From assembly GCA_963693315.1 (NCBI GenBank), contig CAVNZG010001044.1:1-64000 (forward strand): DNA of 64,000 bases, read 5' to 3'. Both the position numbers and the translations under genes were made by a program. The DNA comes from Diogma glabrata. Taxonomy: Eukaryota; Arthropoda; Insecta; Diptera; Cylindrotomidae. Below the pieces are notes generated by a model, which ran no database searches, was not told where the DNA came from, and saw only the letters and a list, made by a program, of their open reading frames with translations. Shown piece by piece: positions 9,119 to 21,800 of this stretch. Numbering within the stretch: position 1 is the first letter of the stretch; each line of letters opens with the position of its first letter.

Positions 9119-11864
9119 TATGTCCGTCTGCCGGCCGTCCGACCGTCCGTCATTACCTATAACGCTGTAGGGAAAACCACTGGAGGGATTTCAAAAAATT
9201 TTTTTTCTCAAAATAGGTATACTCAAGGGACAGGTCCAAAAGGACGCTTGATAACTGTACCGGAAGTGTGTCAAAAAAATCATTAAGTGTGTCAAAGACA
9301 ACAAATTTTCATATTTTTGGCTTAAAAAACGTCCATTTTAAGTGATTACGAGTAGGAACATTAAATTTGGAGAAACCTTGATGGTTATAGGGATTGGTAT
9401 GTGAGATCAAAAACTAGATTATTGCATTATAAGTTTGTCAAAAAAATGTTGTCAAGTGTGTCAAAAGAAAGATTTTTATTCACTTTTTTACCTAATCTTT
9501 CGGAAAAAAATAAAATTAATGGTTTGTATCACATGAAACTTTATTATTATTATTTAGAATTATGGCATTATAAGTTTGTCAAAAAAATAATGTCAAGTGT
9601 GTCAAAAAATGATTTCATTTATTTTTTTAGCCAATTTTTTGGAAAAAAATGTAGCTGTTTTTATGGTGTAAATGTAATTGAAAATGAAATTGGACATGGA
9701 AATTTTTTAATTTGTTATAGCTTTTGAAATATTTTTGGAATTTGGAAAAAAGTTTGTATATTTGATTTTGTAATAATTTTTGCAATATTTTTAGAGTTTT
9801 GGAAAAAGTTTTAATTTTTGATTTTGTAAGAATTTTTTGAATATTTTTAGAATTTCTAAAATTTTAAATTTTTGATTTTATTATAATTTTTGGAATTTTG
9901 AAAAAAGTTTCAATTTAATTTTGTAATGATTTTTGCTATATTTTTAGAATTTTGGAAAAGTTTGAATTTTTTAAGAATTTTTGCAATATTATTGGAATTT
10001 AGAAAAAGTTTAAATATTTGATTTTATTAAATTGTTAAAATGTTAAATTTTTTGTTTTATATTTGATATATGTATGTATATATATTGTTCTCGTTTTAAC
10101 CTTTTGATACCAACAGATGTTAAGATTTGATTTTGTAACAGGAATATTTACTAAACTATAGAACTGTTGAAGAATATAACGAATCGTTACATTCTACAAC
10201 AAGTGAGAGAATGTATAATATTACAATGGAAGACACACATGGAAAGCATATTTTCTATAGCAGTCGTGGATAAAATTATCTCTTAAACGTGTAAAGCTTC
10301 GCTTTTAAGTTTTTCTATCTTATAATAACGTCAGTCGAATTACAAATTCTAGTTTTACGTTTCATCTCGATTCATACATTTGATACATTTTTAATATTGT
10401 ATGCAAATTAGGTAGATTTCATATTTTCCTCCTTACTGCTATTAAATATGCAAAAATATAAGCAAACAAATAAACTTTATTAAATAAAATATGAAACAAT
10501 ATTTGTGAGCGAAAGAACTAAGTGCTCAATTTGTTGAGCTCGACTGTTTTTTTCTTCTAAATACATATCGTAATTTTTCTTCATTTTATCCGAATGTGGA
10601 TTTTCATTGTTTATTTTTTTGTGTGTTCTTTAAGGAATTAATTTGAGAAATGTAGATTTTGTTTTATGTTGGTTATGGAGTATGCTAATAAAAAATTATC
10701 ATGTTTGCTCTTTTAAGAATTCATTAATGTTTTTTTATTTATTTAATTAAAGTTGTTTTTCTGTAAATTTATTAAGACGGAAAAGTAAAAACTCTGTGTG
10801 AAATATTTATATACGTATTTTTATAATAGTATATTCGATAGTATATTGTATGAGTTGAGAATGATGAGAATGATGATAGTAGATTCTTGTATGAGTTGAG
10901 AATGTTGAGAATGATGATCCACTCGCTACGCTTGTTTCAGGAAACTTCATCCTTGTGAAGAATTGCCATCATCCTATACGAATACAAGATGCTATTTTAT
11001 CCACGACTGCAAAATATTTCGATTAATTTCCAGTTTGCCTGATAAAGTTTTTATCACCATATTGAAATATGTAAATCATAGATAGCATAGAAAAACGAAA
11101 CTTAAATTAATTATTTTATATTCTATATATGGTTTGTTCTCGTTTAAACCTTTTGATAATACTATACCAACAAATAAACTTTAGAACTGTAGCAGAATGT
11201 AACGATTGCGTCACATTCTTCTTCAAGTGATAGAATGTATAAAATTACAATGGAAGACATACACATGGAAAGCATATATTCTTTAGTAGTCGTGGATAAT
11301 AGTAGACTCTTGTATGAGTTGAGTATAATGGCAATTCTTCACGAGGATGAAGTTCCGAATCATCCGAGTGAAGAATTTCCATCATCCTATGCGAATAAAA
11401 GATGTTATTTTATCCATGACTACAAAATATTTCGGTTAATTTTCAGTTTGACTGCTAAAGGTTGTATTACCATATTGAAATACGTGCATCAAAGATAGCA
11501 TAAAAAACAAAACAAGTTTTTTATTTTATATTTTATATATGTATTGTTCTTGTTTTAACCCCTTTATATCAGCGGTTCTTAAACTTTTTGTATTGCGACC
11601 CCAAATTTTAAATGCCATATTTTGGCGACCCACTTATATATTTTTTGACAAACAAACGTTATTAAAAAAAAAAATCGTTTAATTAAACAACAAAAACTAT
11701 TTTATTTTCTGCTAATATAAAAATAAAAATTTATAACATTACTTCGGACTGAAAGACCTAAGTATGACATTCATGAGCCAAAAGTGAAATTCTTACCCCC
11801 ACTTTTTTTGGCATTTCTCGACGTTTTAGAACCAACTGATTCTAAAAAAGCAAAAAAAAGTGTA

Positions 11865-13156
11865 AAATGTCGTTCAATAAGTCCGTAGGATAAGTAAGAA
11901 AAAAACAACATTTTGACAAAACTCGATTTTTTTATTCAACATAGTTGCCTTCGAGGGCGATACAACGAGTATAGCGATTTTCCAACTTTTCTATACCACT
12001 TTTATAGTACGATTTCTCTTTCTCGTCAAAATAGGCCTCAGTTTCAGCGATTACTTCAACATTGGACTTAAATTTCTTTCCAGCAAGCATTCTCTTGAGA
12101 TCTGAAAACAGGAAAAAGTCGCTGGGGGCTAAATCTGGAGAATATGGTGGGTGGGTAAGCAATTCAAATCCCATTTCATTCAATTTTGCCATCGTTTTCA
12201 TCGATCTGTGACACGGTGTATTATCTTGGTGAGCCAACACTTTTTTCTTTTGCAAATGTGGCCGTTTCTTTGCGATTTCAGCCTTCAATCGATCCAAAAG
12301 TTCACAGTAATACTCGCTGTTGATGTTGGTTCCTTTTTGGAGATAGTCGATCAATATTATTCCGTTCGTATCCTAAAATACAGACGCCATCACCTTACCA
12401 GCCGACTGTTGCGTCTTTGCTCGCTTTGGATTCGGTTCGTCGACTGCTGTCCACTCAGCTGACTGTCTTTTGGATTCTGGTGTGTAATTGTGAAGCCATG
12501 TCTCATCCATTGTCACATATCTACGATAGAATTCCCTTTTATTGCGGTTTAACAGTGCCAAAGACTCCTCCGAAGCATCGATTCGTTGTTGTTTTTGGTC
12601 GACTGTGAGCTCATGCGGCACCCAATTTGCACAGAGCTTTCGCATACCCAAATGTTCATGTAAAATGGTAAAAACACTACCATCTGCTACCTTTACAATG
12701 TCAGCTATTTCGTGCCCCTTCAATTTGCGATCGTTCATAACCAATTCGTGGATTTTTTTTATGTTTTCTGGAATAACAGCCTCATTTGGGCGTCCACTGC
12801 GCTCTGCATCTTTTGTGCTGGTACGACCACATTTAAATTCAGCCATCCACTTCTCTACCATTTGTCTCGATGGAGCAAAGTTTGGATAATGTTTATCAAG
12901 CCATTGTTTGGTTTCCACTGTATTTTTTTTCATCAAAAAGCAATGCTTTATTAAAATTCGAAATTCACTTTTTTCCATTTTTTTTCAAAAACAAAAGTTG
13001 CTTCACACAAAATGCTATAACTCACGAATAAATAGTCAGATTGCTGTCAAATTTATACACGTATCGTTTGAAGGTTAGTACTAAATAAAAATCATATGGA
13101 AAAAATTCTAGTAACGCCATCTATGTGTCATCCTACGGACTTAGTGAATGACCTAG
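11865..13156 (-). mobile_element. mariner transposon, copy 2
   Basis: Same element as at 7827, displaced by 4,038 bp through the segmental duplication and not by a second transposition; the flanks are duplicated too. The right inverted repeat has one substitution (13144). Confidence 0.9.
11932..12978 (-). pseudogene. mariner transposase with the same amber stop, copy 2
   Basis: Its two open segments (12373-12978 and 11932-12354) read the same as copy 1, including TAG at codon 202 (12373-12375) and an intact DD34D triad. The shared lesion shows that the nonsense mutation predates the duplication. Inactive for the same reason as copy 1. Confidence 0.92.
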
Positions 13157-14592
13157 TATGTCCGTCTGCCGGCCGTCCGACCGTCCGTCATTACCTATAA
13201 CGCTGTAGGGAAAACCGCTGGAGGGATTTCAAAAAATTTTTTTTCTCAAAATAGGTATACTCAAGGGACAGGTCCAAAAGGACGCTTGATAACTGTACCG
13301 GAAGTGTGTCAAAAAAATCATTAAGTGTGTCAAAGACAACAAATTTTCATATTTTTGGCTTAAAAAACGTCCATTTTAAGTGATTACGAGTAGGAACATT
13401 AAATTTGGAGAAACCTTGATGGTTATAGGGATTGGTATGTGAGATCAAAAACTAGATTATTGCATTATAAGTTTGTCAAAAAAATGTTGTCAAGTGTGTC
13501 AAAAGAAAGATTTTTATTCACTTTTTTACCTAATCTTTCGGAAAAAAATAAAATTAATGGTTTGTATCACATGAAACTTTATTATTATTATTTAGAATTA
13601 TGGCATTATAAGTTTGTCAAAAAAATAATGTCAAGTGTGTCAAAAAATGATTTCATTTATTTTTTTAGCCAATTTTTTGGAAAAAAATGTAGCTGTTTTT
13701 ATGGTGTAAATGTAATTGAAAATGAAATTGGACATGGAAATTTTTTAATTTGTTATAGCTTTTGAAATATTTTTGGAATTTGGAAAAAAGTTTGTATATT
13801 TGATTTTGTAATAATTTTTGCAATATTTTTAGAGTTTTGGAAAAAGTTTTAATTTTTGATTTTGTAAGAATTTTTTGAATATTTTTAGAATTTCTAAAAT
13901 TTTAAATTTTTGATTTTATTATAATTTTTGGAATTTTGAAAAAAGTTTCAATTTAATTTTGTAATGATTTTTGCTATATTTTTAGAATTTTGGAAAAGTT
14001 TGAATTTTTTAAGAATTTTTGCAATATTATTGGAATTTAGAAAAAGTTTAAATATTTGATTTTATTCTAATTTTTAGAATATTTTTGGAATTTTGAAAAA
14101 AGTTTGATTTTATTTCATTTTTACAATATTTTTGGAATTTTGAAAGAAATATGAATTTGTGATTTTGTAATATTTTCTCGAAACGCTAAATGGAGAGGTT
14201 TTTGAGTAGTTTGCTGAGTTTATCATCTTTTCACTAAACTATGTTAATTTATGATCTGTTATAATTTTCTGGCATCGTATTGATGTTTCGTGTTAGTTTT
14301 GTAATAAATTTCTAAACAGAGATAAAAAAATACTTGTACTTTAACAAAGAGCTTTATTTGATATTCATCGCCGCCCAAAACTCAAAACCATGTCCTCATA
14401 AAAGTTTTATGCCGAAAACCATATCAAAATCCTTAACCCAGACCGAAGTCTTGATATCTCAGAGCTGTGAGATTTCGGCTCCTCCATATTTTTCTAGTTA
14501 AAACAATATGAAAATTAATAAAAAATAAAGATTAATAACCTTTTCTAGTTATATTATTAAGTATTAAAATAAATAAAATATTAAAATATTTT

Positions 14593-14905
14593 TTAATGTG
14601 ATGGGTGTGCTTGCTTTTTAGAGCAAAGTAACGTTAATTGTGGCTCGATTTCCGAAAGCGCTGGTCTCAATACATTTTTAATATTGCGCAATTGAGAGCG
14701 ATATTTGGATTTAATATATATATACAATAAGGATGAAAATGCATTTTCGCACAAATATGTGGTGGAAAAGGTCAAAATAATTTGAACTGTTTCTCCCTTT
14801 TAATTGACAACCAAAAAAATTTCCTGGTATTTGATTCTTAAATAGTGCTTTCAAAGTACTATGGCAGGATAGTTCAGCAAATTCTTCTTGAGCTTTTATG
14901 TCCAT
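14593..14905 (-). pseudogene. hAT transposase C-terminal dimerisation domain remnant
   Basis: Two overlapping minus-strand frames join at a frameshift near 14770. The upstream part (FAELSCHSTLKALF) leads into TFSTTYLCENAFSSLLYI and then KSKYRSQLRN, LRPALSEIEPQLTLL, and a final HPSH stop. The STYLCE-AFSSLL block and the PSH terminus are characteristic of the hAT C-terminal dimerisation region of ZBED5-like transposases. Only about 100 of the expected 600 or more residues survive and the frame is broken, so no function remains. It lies in the right part of the hAT, on the strand and side expected. Confidence 0.85.
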
Positions 14906-15281
14906 ATGTTGTATATCTTTAAGTTTTATGTTAAAAGGCTGAATTATCCAACGGTGTTGTGAAATATAAATTATTGAATTATGAATATTGAATTATTGAA
15001 CGATCCGACTGCAAAATTGTATTGTGGATTGTAGAATGTCACCAAAAGATAAGTTAAAACATTACAAAATTTAAAAAGTCATCCAATTCTAAAACCTTAA
15101 AAAATTAATTCAAAAACCTTGCAAAGTTTGTTAATTTAAGACATATATAGGGAAAATTTATTTTTTTAATATTTATATTTTATATATTTTTTTAAATTGG
15201 GAATTTCTCGTGACCTCATGAAAAAATCTAACGACCCCAGTTGGGGTCGCGACCCCGAGTTTAAAAAACTCTGCTTTATAT

Positions 15282-15445
15282 TACTATACCAACAAATGAA
15301 GTTTTAATTTGTTAGGGAATATTCAATAAACTATAGAACTGTTAAAGCATTTAATTATAATCACTAGTTGTGGAATGAATACAATTACAATGGAAGACAT
15401 ACGCATGGAAAGTATATATTCTTTAGTAGTCGTGGATAAAATATA
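15282..15445 (+). repeat. Continuation of the TIR repeat interrupted by hAT
   Basis: This resumes the unit begun at 7372 and 11410: ACTATACCAACAAATGAAG, ACTATAGAACTGTT, CAATGGAAGACATACG and the closing GTAGTCGTGGATAA. It confirms the hAT target site. Confidence 0.7.
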
Positions 15446-15958
15446 TTCCTCTAATAATTAATCGTTCCAAACCATTAAAGATCCTATTCTAGCTCAGTTG
15501 TTAAAGACAAAATACAAACCTTGTAGCAAACCTGCCAATTTTTTTATACATTGTTCAGAATCTGTGTGTCTAAAACTGGACGTTAATTAATCATACACCG
15601 AAAGAAAAAAATCTTGGATTGTTAATCGAACATTAAGTGAAAATAGGGGATTTAAATACGTTTGTGATTGAATCAAACAACGCTTCACAGTAAAATCCAC
15701 AAATTGGCCATTGGTGATGTAGGTATTTTTTTAAAAGTATCACAAGCATATTTGATTTAGGCTTGTCAAATATGATTTCATTTTAGTGCAACAATCTCAT
15801 TGTTGTTTTCATTTTCATTTAACTACAAACGTGGTAGATTAGATTAAAAATTAGCAAATCAATCGTGATATTGAATCCGTATGTGATAGAGTCAACAACG
15901 CTTTGTATTTGAATTAACAAATACATAATCCTAAACTTAAAAAACCTTTAAATTATGC
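15446..15958. other. No recognised gene
   Basis: AT-rich sequence with no convincing ORF or boundary. Confidence 0.4.
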
Positions 15959-15959
15959 A

Positions 15960-17110
15960 ACCGAGGAGAAGAACCGTTTCGCCCTACTTTTATATACTCC
16001 AAGTGTTTTATTTTTAAAACCAAAAATAACGCCTATCTTAAACTTTCACCGTTAATTAAATAAAAACAAGCTTCAATTTTACTTAAAAAAAAAATTAAAA
16101 AAAAGGGTATAGATACTAGCTCCATCTTTTAATTTTGTTTTCTTATGTAACATCGTTAAATAAGATTAAAAAACTAAGAATGTACAATTTCAAAAATTTC
16201 TTTTTAACACCTATTCAACGAGATATCATTTATGAAAATCAGTTAAGCAGTTTTTCTATAGTCGTTCGTCAAAATGAACTCTACATGATAAACTTACGAA
16301 AATTCAAGGGCACCCAGTGAAGGCCCCTGGTGGAAAAAAATTCTACGAGAAGTCGTATTTTTCATTTATCAAAGTCTGTCTGTAACTAAAAAATAAACCA
16401 AATTAAAAAGGGGCGAGTCAAAAAGTCGCAAAATTTTGCTGAACTTGACCGAAATTGATCATATTTTCTTTATTTTACATATATAATTTTTATTGTATTT
16501 TAAAAAGTTAATTTAATAATAAAATATTTGATATTTAACATTAAAATATAATCTCCTAGCTTGTAACAGCATTTTTATACTTTTCCTTCAGAAAAAAAAA
16601 CTGATTCCCGACCGTCGTATGCACAACGAATTTTATCTTTAAAACAAAAGATAACGCGTGTCCTAAACTTTCACAATTAGTTAGATATAAAATAAGCTTT
16701 AATTTAATTTTTAAAAAAAGAGGCTGCGCCATCTTTAATGTTTTGTTCTTATGTTACACCGTTAAAAATTATTTCAAAAGATTAACAGTGTACTTTTTAA
16801 CTTTTACTTTTAAAAACTTTGTTCTAATAATTGAAACGTTCTAAACGTTGAATAGCTTTAACGACATATCATTTATGAAAATCGATTAAGTAATTTTTCT
16901 ACAATCGCTCGTCAAAATGCACTCACCTCACAAAATCACAAAAACTGAGGAGCACCCTGTGAAGACCCCTGGTTGAAAAAAAAATTCTAAGGGAACTTGT
17001 ATTTTTTATTTATGGAAGACTATCTATATACAAAAAATAATCAAAATTAAACGGGGTCAAGACAAAATTTCCCAAAAATTTGCTGAACTTGTCTGAAATT
17101 GCTCTAACAT
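15960..17110. repeat. Diverged direct repeat pair (~500 bp each)
   Basis: 15960-16460 and 16600-17110 share ordered blocks such as CGAGATATCATTTATGAAAA / CGACATATCATTTATGAAAA, the GGGCACCCAGTGAAGGCCCC / GAGCACCCTGTGAAGACCCC pair, and AATTTGCTGAACTTG-type endings. Divergence is substantial. The 61-codon ORF at 16135 is not preserved in the second copy, so I do not call it a gene. Confidence 0.6.
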
Positions 17111-18960
17111 TTATTGTTTTGGATTATTTGGAATTGAGGAAGTTTTGTTTTATTGGCTAAATATTTTTTGAAAATTTTGAATGTTAGTTCTCTTGAAAAT
17201 TTGACATTTTTTATAAGAATTCTAGAAGTTTTTTCTTCAAATATTAGTTGTGTTCGATTTTGTTTTAGCTCATTTAAATTGTTTAGAATTTTTGAATAAT
17301 TTTAAAAAGTTTGGAAATTTTTTGTTTTTTTTAAATTGATTTATTTATTAGTTTAATTTTTTTGAGTTGCAATTTTTAATTGTTGTTTTTGTAACTTTTG
17401 TTTGTTATGTTTTTGTAATTTTTTTTAAGTTTTAACTTGAATTATTATAAGTTTTAAATTTTTGTATCTTTAATTTTGTTTGTAAATTGTTTAGTAATAT
17501 TAATATTTTTTACTAATGTTAATATTTTTTTAAATATTTTATTTTATATAAATATTAATATTTTTTTTTTAAATTTAATTTTTGTAATTTACAAAATTTT
17601 CGAAATTTGTTTTGGAAAATTTTTGTGTATTTTTTATAATTGTTAATTCTTTGTATTTTTTGAAAAATTAAAATTGTTATTATATTTAAATTGTCTAATT
17701 ATAGAATTTTAGTTAATTTTTGATATCGAATTTTTGTTAGTAAAAGTTTTCTGAAGCTTAACCTGTGTAAGTATTGTAATGTTTTTATTGTTAATTTTGT
17801 TTCTTGAAAATTTTTAAAACTATAGTTTTTGGGTTTATTTGCAAAATTTTGTTTGATATTTTTTGTTAATTTTTTGAAAATTTTTGAATATTTTGAAATT
17901 TTTGTCAATATCAATTTTTTTTATTTTTTTTTGGAAACTACCACCATTTGTCTTTTATTTCGGAATTTTTAAATTTTTCGTATTTTTGAATTTTTTTAGT
18001 TATTTTAAATTTTTTAGTTTTTGAAATTTTTTCATATCTTTGAATGTTTTAAGAAAAACTTTTTTTTTTATTTTGAAGCTAGTTTCAGCTCGACCACTGC
18101 CAATTTCCAACAACTCCAACTACTGCGTCCAACTACCAACCTCCAACTCAAGTTTGTATTTTTCGAATTTTGTTTTCATAATTTTTTTCGGACGAACTTT
18201 ATTTTTAGTCTAGATTGTTTAATTTTTGTAGACGTTATTTGTTTTGAAATTTGATTATAGATTTTGAATTGCGCTGACTTGTTTTGATTTGGATTTTTTT
18301 AATTCTTAATTTTTTGAACGCATAAATAATAAATTTTATTGGTTTATTATCGAAATTTTGGAATTTTTTCTGCATATCTTAAATCTTCATATAGTTAGTT
18401 GTTTATCCTTGTTTTCTTTGTCAACGTGTGACATCAAATCCATCAATGTTTTTCCGAGGTCAAATTAATTTTTCTACCCAAGTTTGTTATTTTTTTTGGT
18501 TAGACTTTTAATCCGTTTTTGTCTGACACATTCTCAGTCATTATGGCTCCTAATCCTTATTCTCTAGCTCTCTGCAGCGGATTGTGTAATTAAGCCACTC
18601 AAAAAATGAAGGGTCTGAGCATAACCCAACTTGTGTCCTGTGGTCATGTCTTGAAATTGTTTTTAAATCCTGTTTTGTTTATTTGAATTTTTTTTTTGAA
18701 ATTTTGATATTTGGTTGGAATTTTTGCTTTTGAAATTTTTTTTGTATTTTGTTTTTTAACTTTTTTATAATAATTTTGTTATGAGATTTTGAGTTTTTTT
18801 TGTATGTATGTTAGCTCTTGTTTTTGAGATATTCACGAAAAACCAATTTTTTTGGTGATCAAAAATGTTGTTCCGGTTTTTGTGTCTCATATTTTACAAA
18901 ACAAACAAATTAAAAATATTAATGAAACATGTGCATGGTAAATATGCTAACAAACATTTT
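17111..18960. other. T-rich low-complexity sequence
   Basis: Long T-rich tracts with TTTTGAAATTTTT-like motifs and no coding frame. 18810-18980 is a reversed copy of a dispersed repeat also seen at 37300-37440 (+). Confidence 0.5.
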
Positions 18961-19061
18961 GAGCTATTGTAATGGAAAGCTGATTCGTTGGAAATCAACG
19001 AAGTGGCATAGCAGGCCGCTTACCTAGCGATATTGTTTTAATAGCCCCAAGCTAGCTTTTA

Positions 19062-19100
19062 GTCCGTGGGGACGAGAGGGAAATCCTGCTGCTCCAGCAG
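19062..19100 (+). other. Two adjacent GC-rich hairpins
   Basis: GTCC-GTGG-GGAC (19062-19073) is followed 12 nt later by CTGCTG-CTC-CAGCAG (19086-19100), in otherwise AT-rich DNA. The first hairpin and the GAGA after it look like the stem II and GAAA side of a hammerhead, but no CTGANGA core precedes it. Function unknown. Confidence 0.3.
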
Positions 19101-20339
19101 AAATACGGGAATGTACGCGAATTACATGATAGACACGGAAATAAATAAGACAAGTGAAAAAATTAGACTCTGGCGACCCCTTTGGCGAAAGAACCACGAT
19201 CAGAACGGCCAACCCCACATTTATTCACTTACTCTAACACTCTCACACCTCATACCCTCTCGCACCCTCACACATTCATTCGCGCTCGCAGCTACATTCA
19301 TCCCCACATCCATACCCGCAGGAAACAATCCAATATCATTCCAAAATCTCGATGAACCATACATTTACTTCATTATCTTCGTTATAATTTAACTTTGTTA
19401 AAATTTCTTTTAATACATTTATATCATGGGGTCGGCACTTTAACCGTAAATAAAAAAAACATTCTACGTTAGTTGTTTTTTTGTTTTGGTTAAATTATAT
19501 GATTCATTATAGTTATTAGGATTATATAAAAAAAACAATTGCACAGTAATTCGTTCGACTGAGTCAGTCTCATTGATTACAATTTATAATTTGTGGGCTA
19601 ATATAATTAACATATTTTGGTTTACAATCAATATAATTTGAATATCGTTAAAGCGAGCACTCCATAACCTTAGCAATGTCGCTGAATAGAGAACTATTAT
19701 AAAATTATTGGTGACAGCTAGAACAAAGGCATCGTTATAAGAAAACAAATTTGAAAATTGCATCGCTTTCATAGGAAAATTCTGGTCAAATGATTGTCTA
19801 AGATACAGCTCTTTTTACTACAGCTAGTGCCGCTGTCATTGTTTGCCATAGTATCCATAGAAGGGATGTTGTAGAAGAGGATGAAGTTGCAATTCCACTC
19901 AAAGTTGTTTCCTTCAAATTTTCTTTTTTTTTTATTAATCGAGGTCTCAAACTTATTTGCGTCTCCGTTATTTAGTCAAAATAACATCGTATTATTACGG
20001 TGATAAATTGTTTAGTTGAACGCGAATATCATTTCGATTATTTTCGTTTAATTTTGATTTTGATTTAATCCTTTCTTTTTCTTTTTGGGGTTTTGGGTTT
20101 TTGTTTTGTTTTTATAGGTATGGACCTATCAATGTTAGGAACTTCACTTCAATGTTAGGAAGGGAGAGAAAAAGGAAATTCTACCTTATTGGTTATTTTA
20201 TTAAATCATCTAACCCATTATAGTTATCATTATTAAAGGGAAACAAATCTATAATGAATCATTCAACTGAACCAGTTTAATGGAATAGTGTTCATACTTT
20301 CCTTTTTTTTTTTGTTTATAAAATTAATATGTTTTATAC

Positions 20340-20476
<137 letters not shown>

Positions 20477-20519
20477 GAATTAAAATTTGAATATTTTTAA
20501 ATTGGTTACTTCATACCCC

Positions 20520-21800
20520 TATTAATGATGTGGCTGAAGTGACAATGCGACCACGACTACTACCGCTACCATTATTCGCTATTGTATCCATAGTTGTTGT
20601 GAAAGATGAGGGAGGGGCTGATTTATTCGAATTTATTTCATTTAATACCCCTTGGGTGAGTTTTAGATTCAATAGAGTACTCTTGAATTGATGAGTTCAT
20701 AAGACGTTAATAGCTAACTCAACTTCCCCATACTTTGTATTTGCGGAAGCCAACCACAATTTATCTAGTCCATTAACTTGATAATTGAGATGTTCTAGGG
20801 TGAGTAGTGAAGGTGTTGCAGTATGTAAAATGGTACGTCCCAATAAATATGGTCAAACAATCAAGGTTACACGGCCGTTGCTATCACCATAAAATTGTTG
20901 CAAGGTGACTTATAGGGATTTATTTGTTTGGTTTTATTCGTAGAAATTTATCGGTATTGCGCTCGGATAAACACACGCTACCTGCTGAAGTATCAACAAT
21001 TGCTCCGAATCCAAACTTATTGTTATTCTCAGTCGAGATGTCAGCAGCCTTTCTTTTTTTCATTTATCCGTCCCAGTAATACGTTCATAATTAGCTTCAA
21101 CGGGAATGGAAGATGGTATCATTGGTTGATCCAAAAAAGAAAATCATACTATACTACCGAAATAAATTGCGATCTACAACAATTGTATCATGACTATTAT
21201 TCAGTTTGTTGCCACTCCGTTCATAATAACCCTCAATTGAAAGCCTTGATTAACGAACTGTAATTCTTTTGGAAATAACAATACATATGGTACGATAAAA
21301 TAACATAAATAAAAGTAGTTATTTGGTTTTCATTCACTAACGGGTATGCCCCTCACATTCTCACACATCCGTATCAGCTGCCACTCCTCCATATACGCAT
21401 GCCCGCAGTTTCACACCTACAAAAAAATGTAGATATAAAAAATAGCTAACCTCATGGTGTATGCCAGTCCCGCTCCTAGTTCCTTCCTACTCCCTTACCC
21501 CATCAGTTCCATTCAATTTCAAGAAAGCAATAGCCAAAGATGCGGTGCGATCACAGACAACAAAAATTCTGGCACCTATACTTCGTAATGTGGAGATGTC
21601 CCACGGACGATAGCGTCGAGGGGTGGTAATGTATAGATCGGATTGAAATGATCACACGCTCCAATATCAGCAAAAAGTGCAGCCGTTAGTCTCAACTAGA
21701 ATTCCTGAACTCAATCTCTCCCAGTCGAGCGCACAACAGTATTATTTCACAATGGTATAATTTAAACACTCGAGGCGAGTTTCAAATATCCATCAACACC
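20520..21800 (-). other. Degraded coding-like remnants
   Basis: No intact ORF, but several minus-strand patches read like protein. Near 20700-20830 there is LLTLEHLNYQVNGLDKLW followed by ANTKYGEVELAINVL. Near 20930-20990 there is FGAIVDTSAGSVCL, loosely like a retroviral-type protease DTG box. Near 21570-21690 there is ADIGACDHFNPIYTLPPLDA and VRGTSPHYE. Stops and frameshifts separate them. I suspect a decayed retroelement or pseudogene but cannot name it. Confidence 0.25.

Larger units (their letters stand above)
5999..10028. repeat. Tandem duplication, copy 1 (offset 4,038 bp)
   Basis: This segment is repeated at 10037-14066. The two start at the shared AAAATGTTAAATTTTTTG and diverge at 10029 versus 14067, with an 8-base linker (10029-10036). 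In a by-eye comparison I found only three substitutions: 6642 C versus 10680 G, 9106 T versus 13144 G, and 9179 A versus 13217 G. It carries part of the TIR repeat array, the hAT left end, half of repeat X and a full mariner. Confidence 0.9.
7700..10028. repeat. Repeat X, copy 1 (split by mariner, right end lost)
   Basis: X runs at 7700-7826 and 9121-10028, with the mariner between. It starts ATTACTTCGGACTGAAAG, contains a GTCCG-rich tract and then long runs resembling TTTTGGAATTTTGAAAAAAG. The right third is missing because the duplication junction cuts it. It has no coding frame. Copy 3 at 58406-59849 gives the undisturbed form. Confidence 0.75.
10037..14066. repeat. Tandem duplication, copy 2
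   Basis: Near-identical second copy of 5999-10028. One of the three differences (13144 G) lies inside the right mariner inverted repeat and another (13217 G) just outside it. Beyond 14066 the parent sequence continues into the rest of X and the hAT right half, so copy 2 is contiguous with the ancestral locus on its right. Confidence 0.9.
11570..15273 (-). mobile_element. hAT transposon with nested X and mariner
   Basis: Bounded by an exact 8-bp target-site duplication CTTTATAT (11562-11569 and 15274-15281), diagnostic of the hAT superfamily. The left end is CAGCGGTTCTTAAACTT and the right end, read inward, is CAGAGTTTTTTAAACTC. Both are followed by a GCGACCCC-type subterminal block. The 3.7 kb contains repeat X (11738-14492), itself holding a mariner, and a decayed C-terminal transposase piece at 14593-14905. 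The insertion sits in a TIR-flanked repeat that resumes cleanly on the right (15282-15438). Confidence 0.88.

Noticed and set aside
9401..9727. 108-codon plus ORF (and copy at 13439-13765)
   Set aside because: Lies inside repeat X and is disrupted in copy 3, so it is not a conserved protein.
19160..19200. LTR retrotransposon primer-binding site (TGGCGACCCC)
   Set aside because: No matching pair of LTRs and no gag/pol frame nearby.
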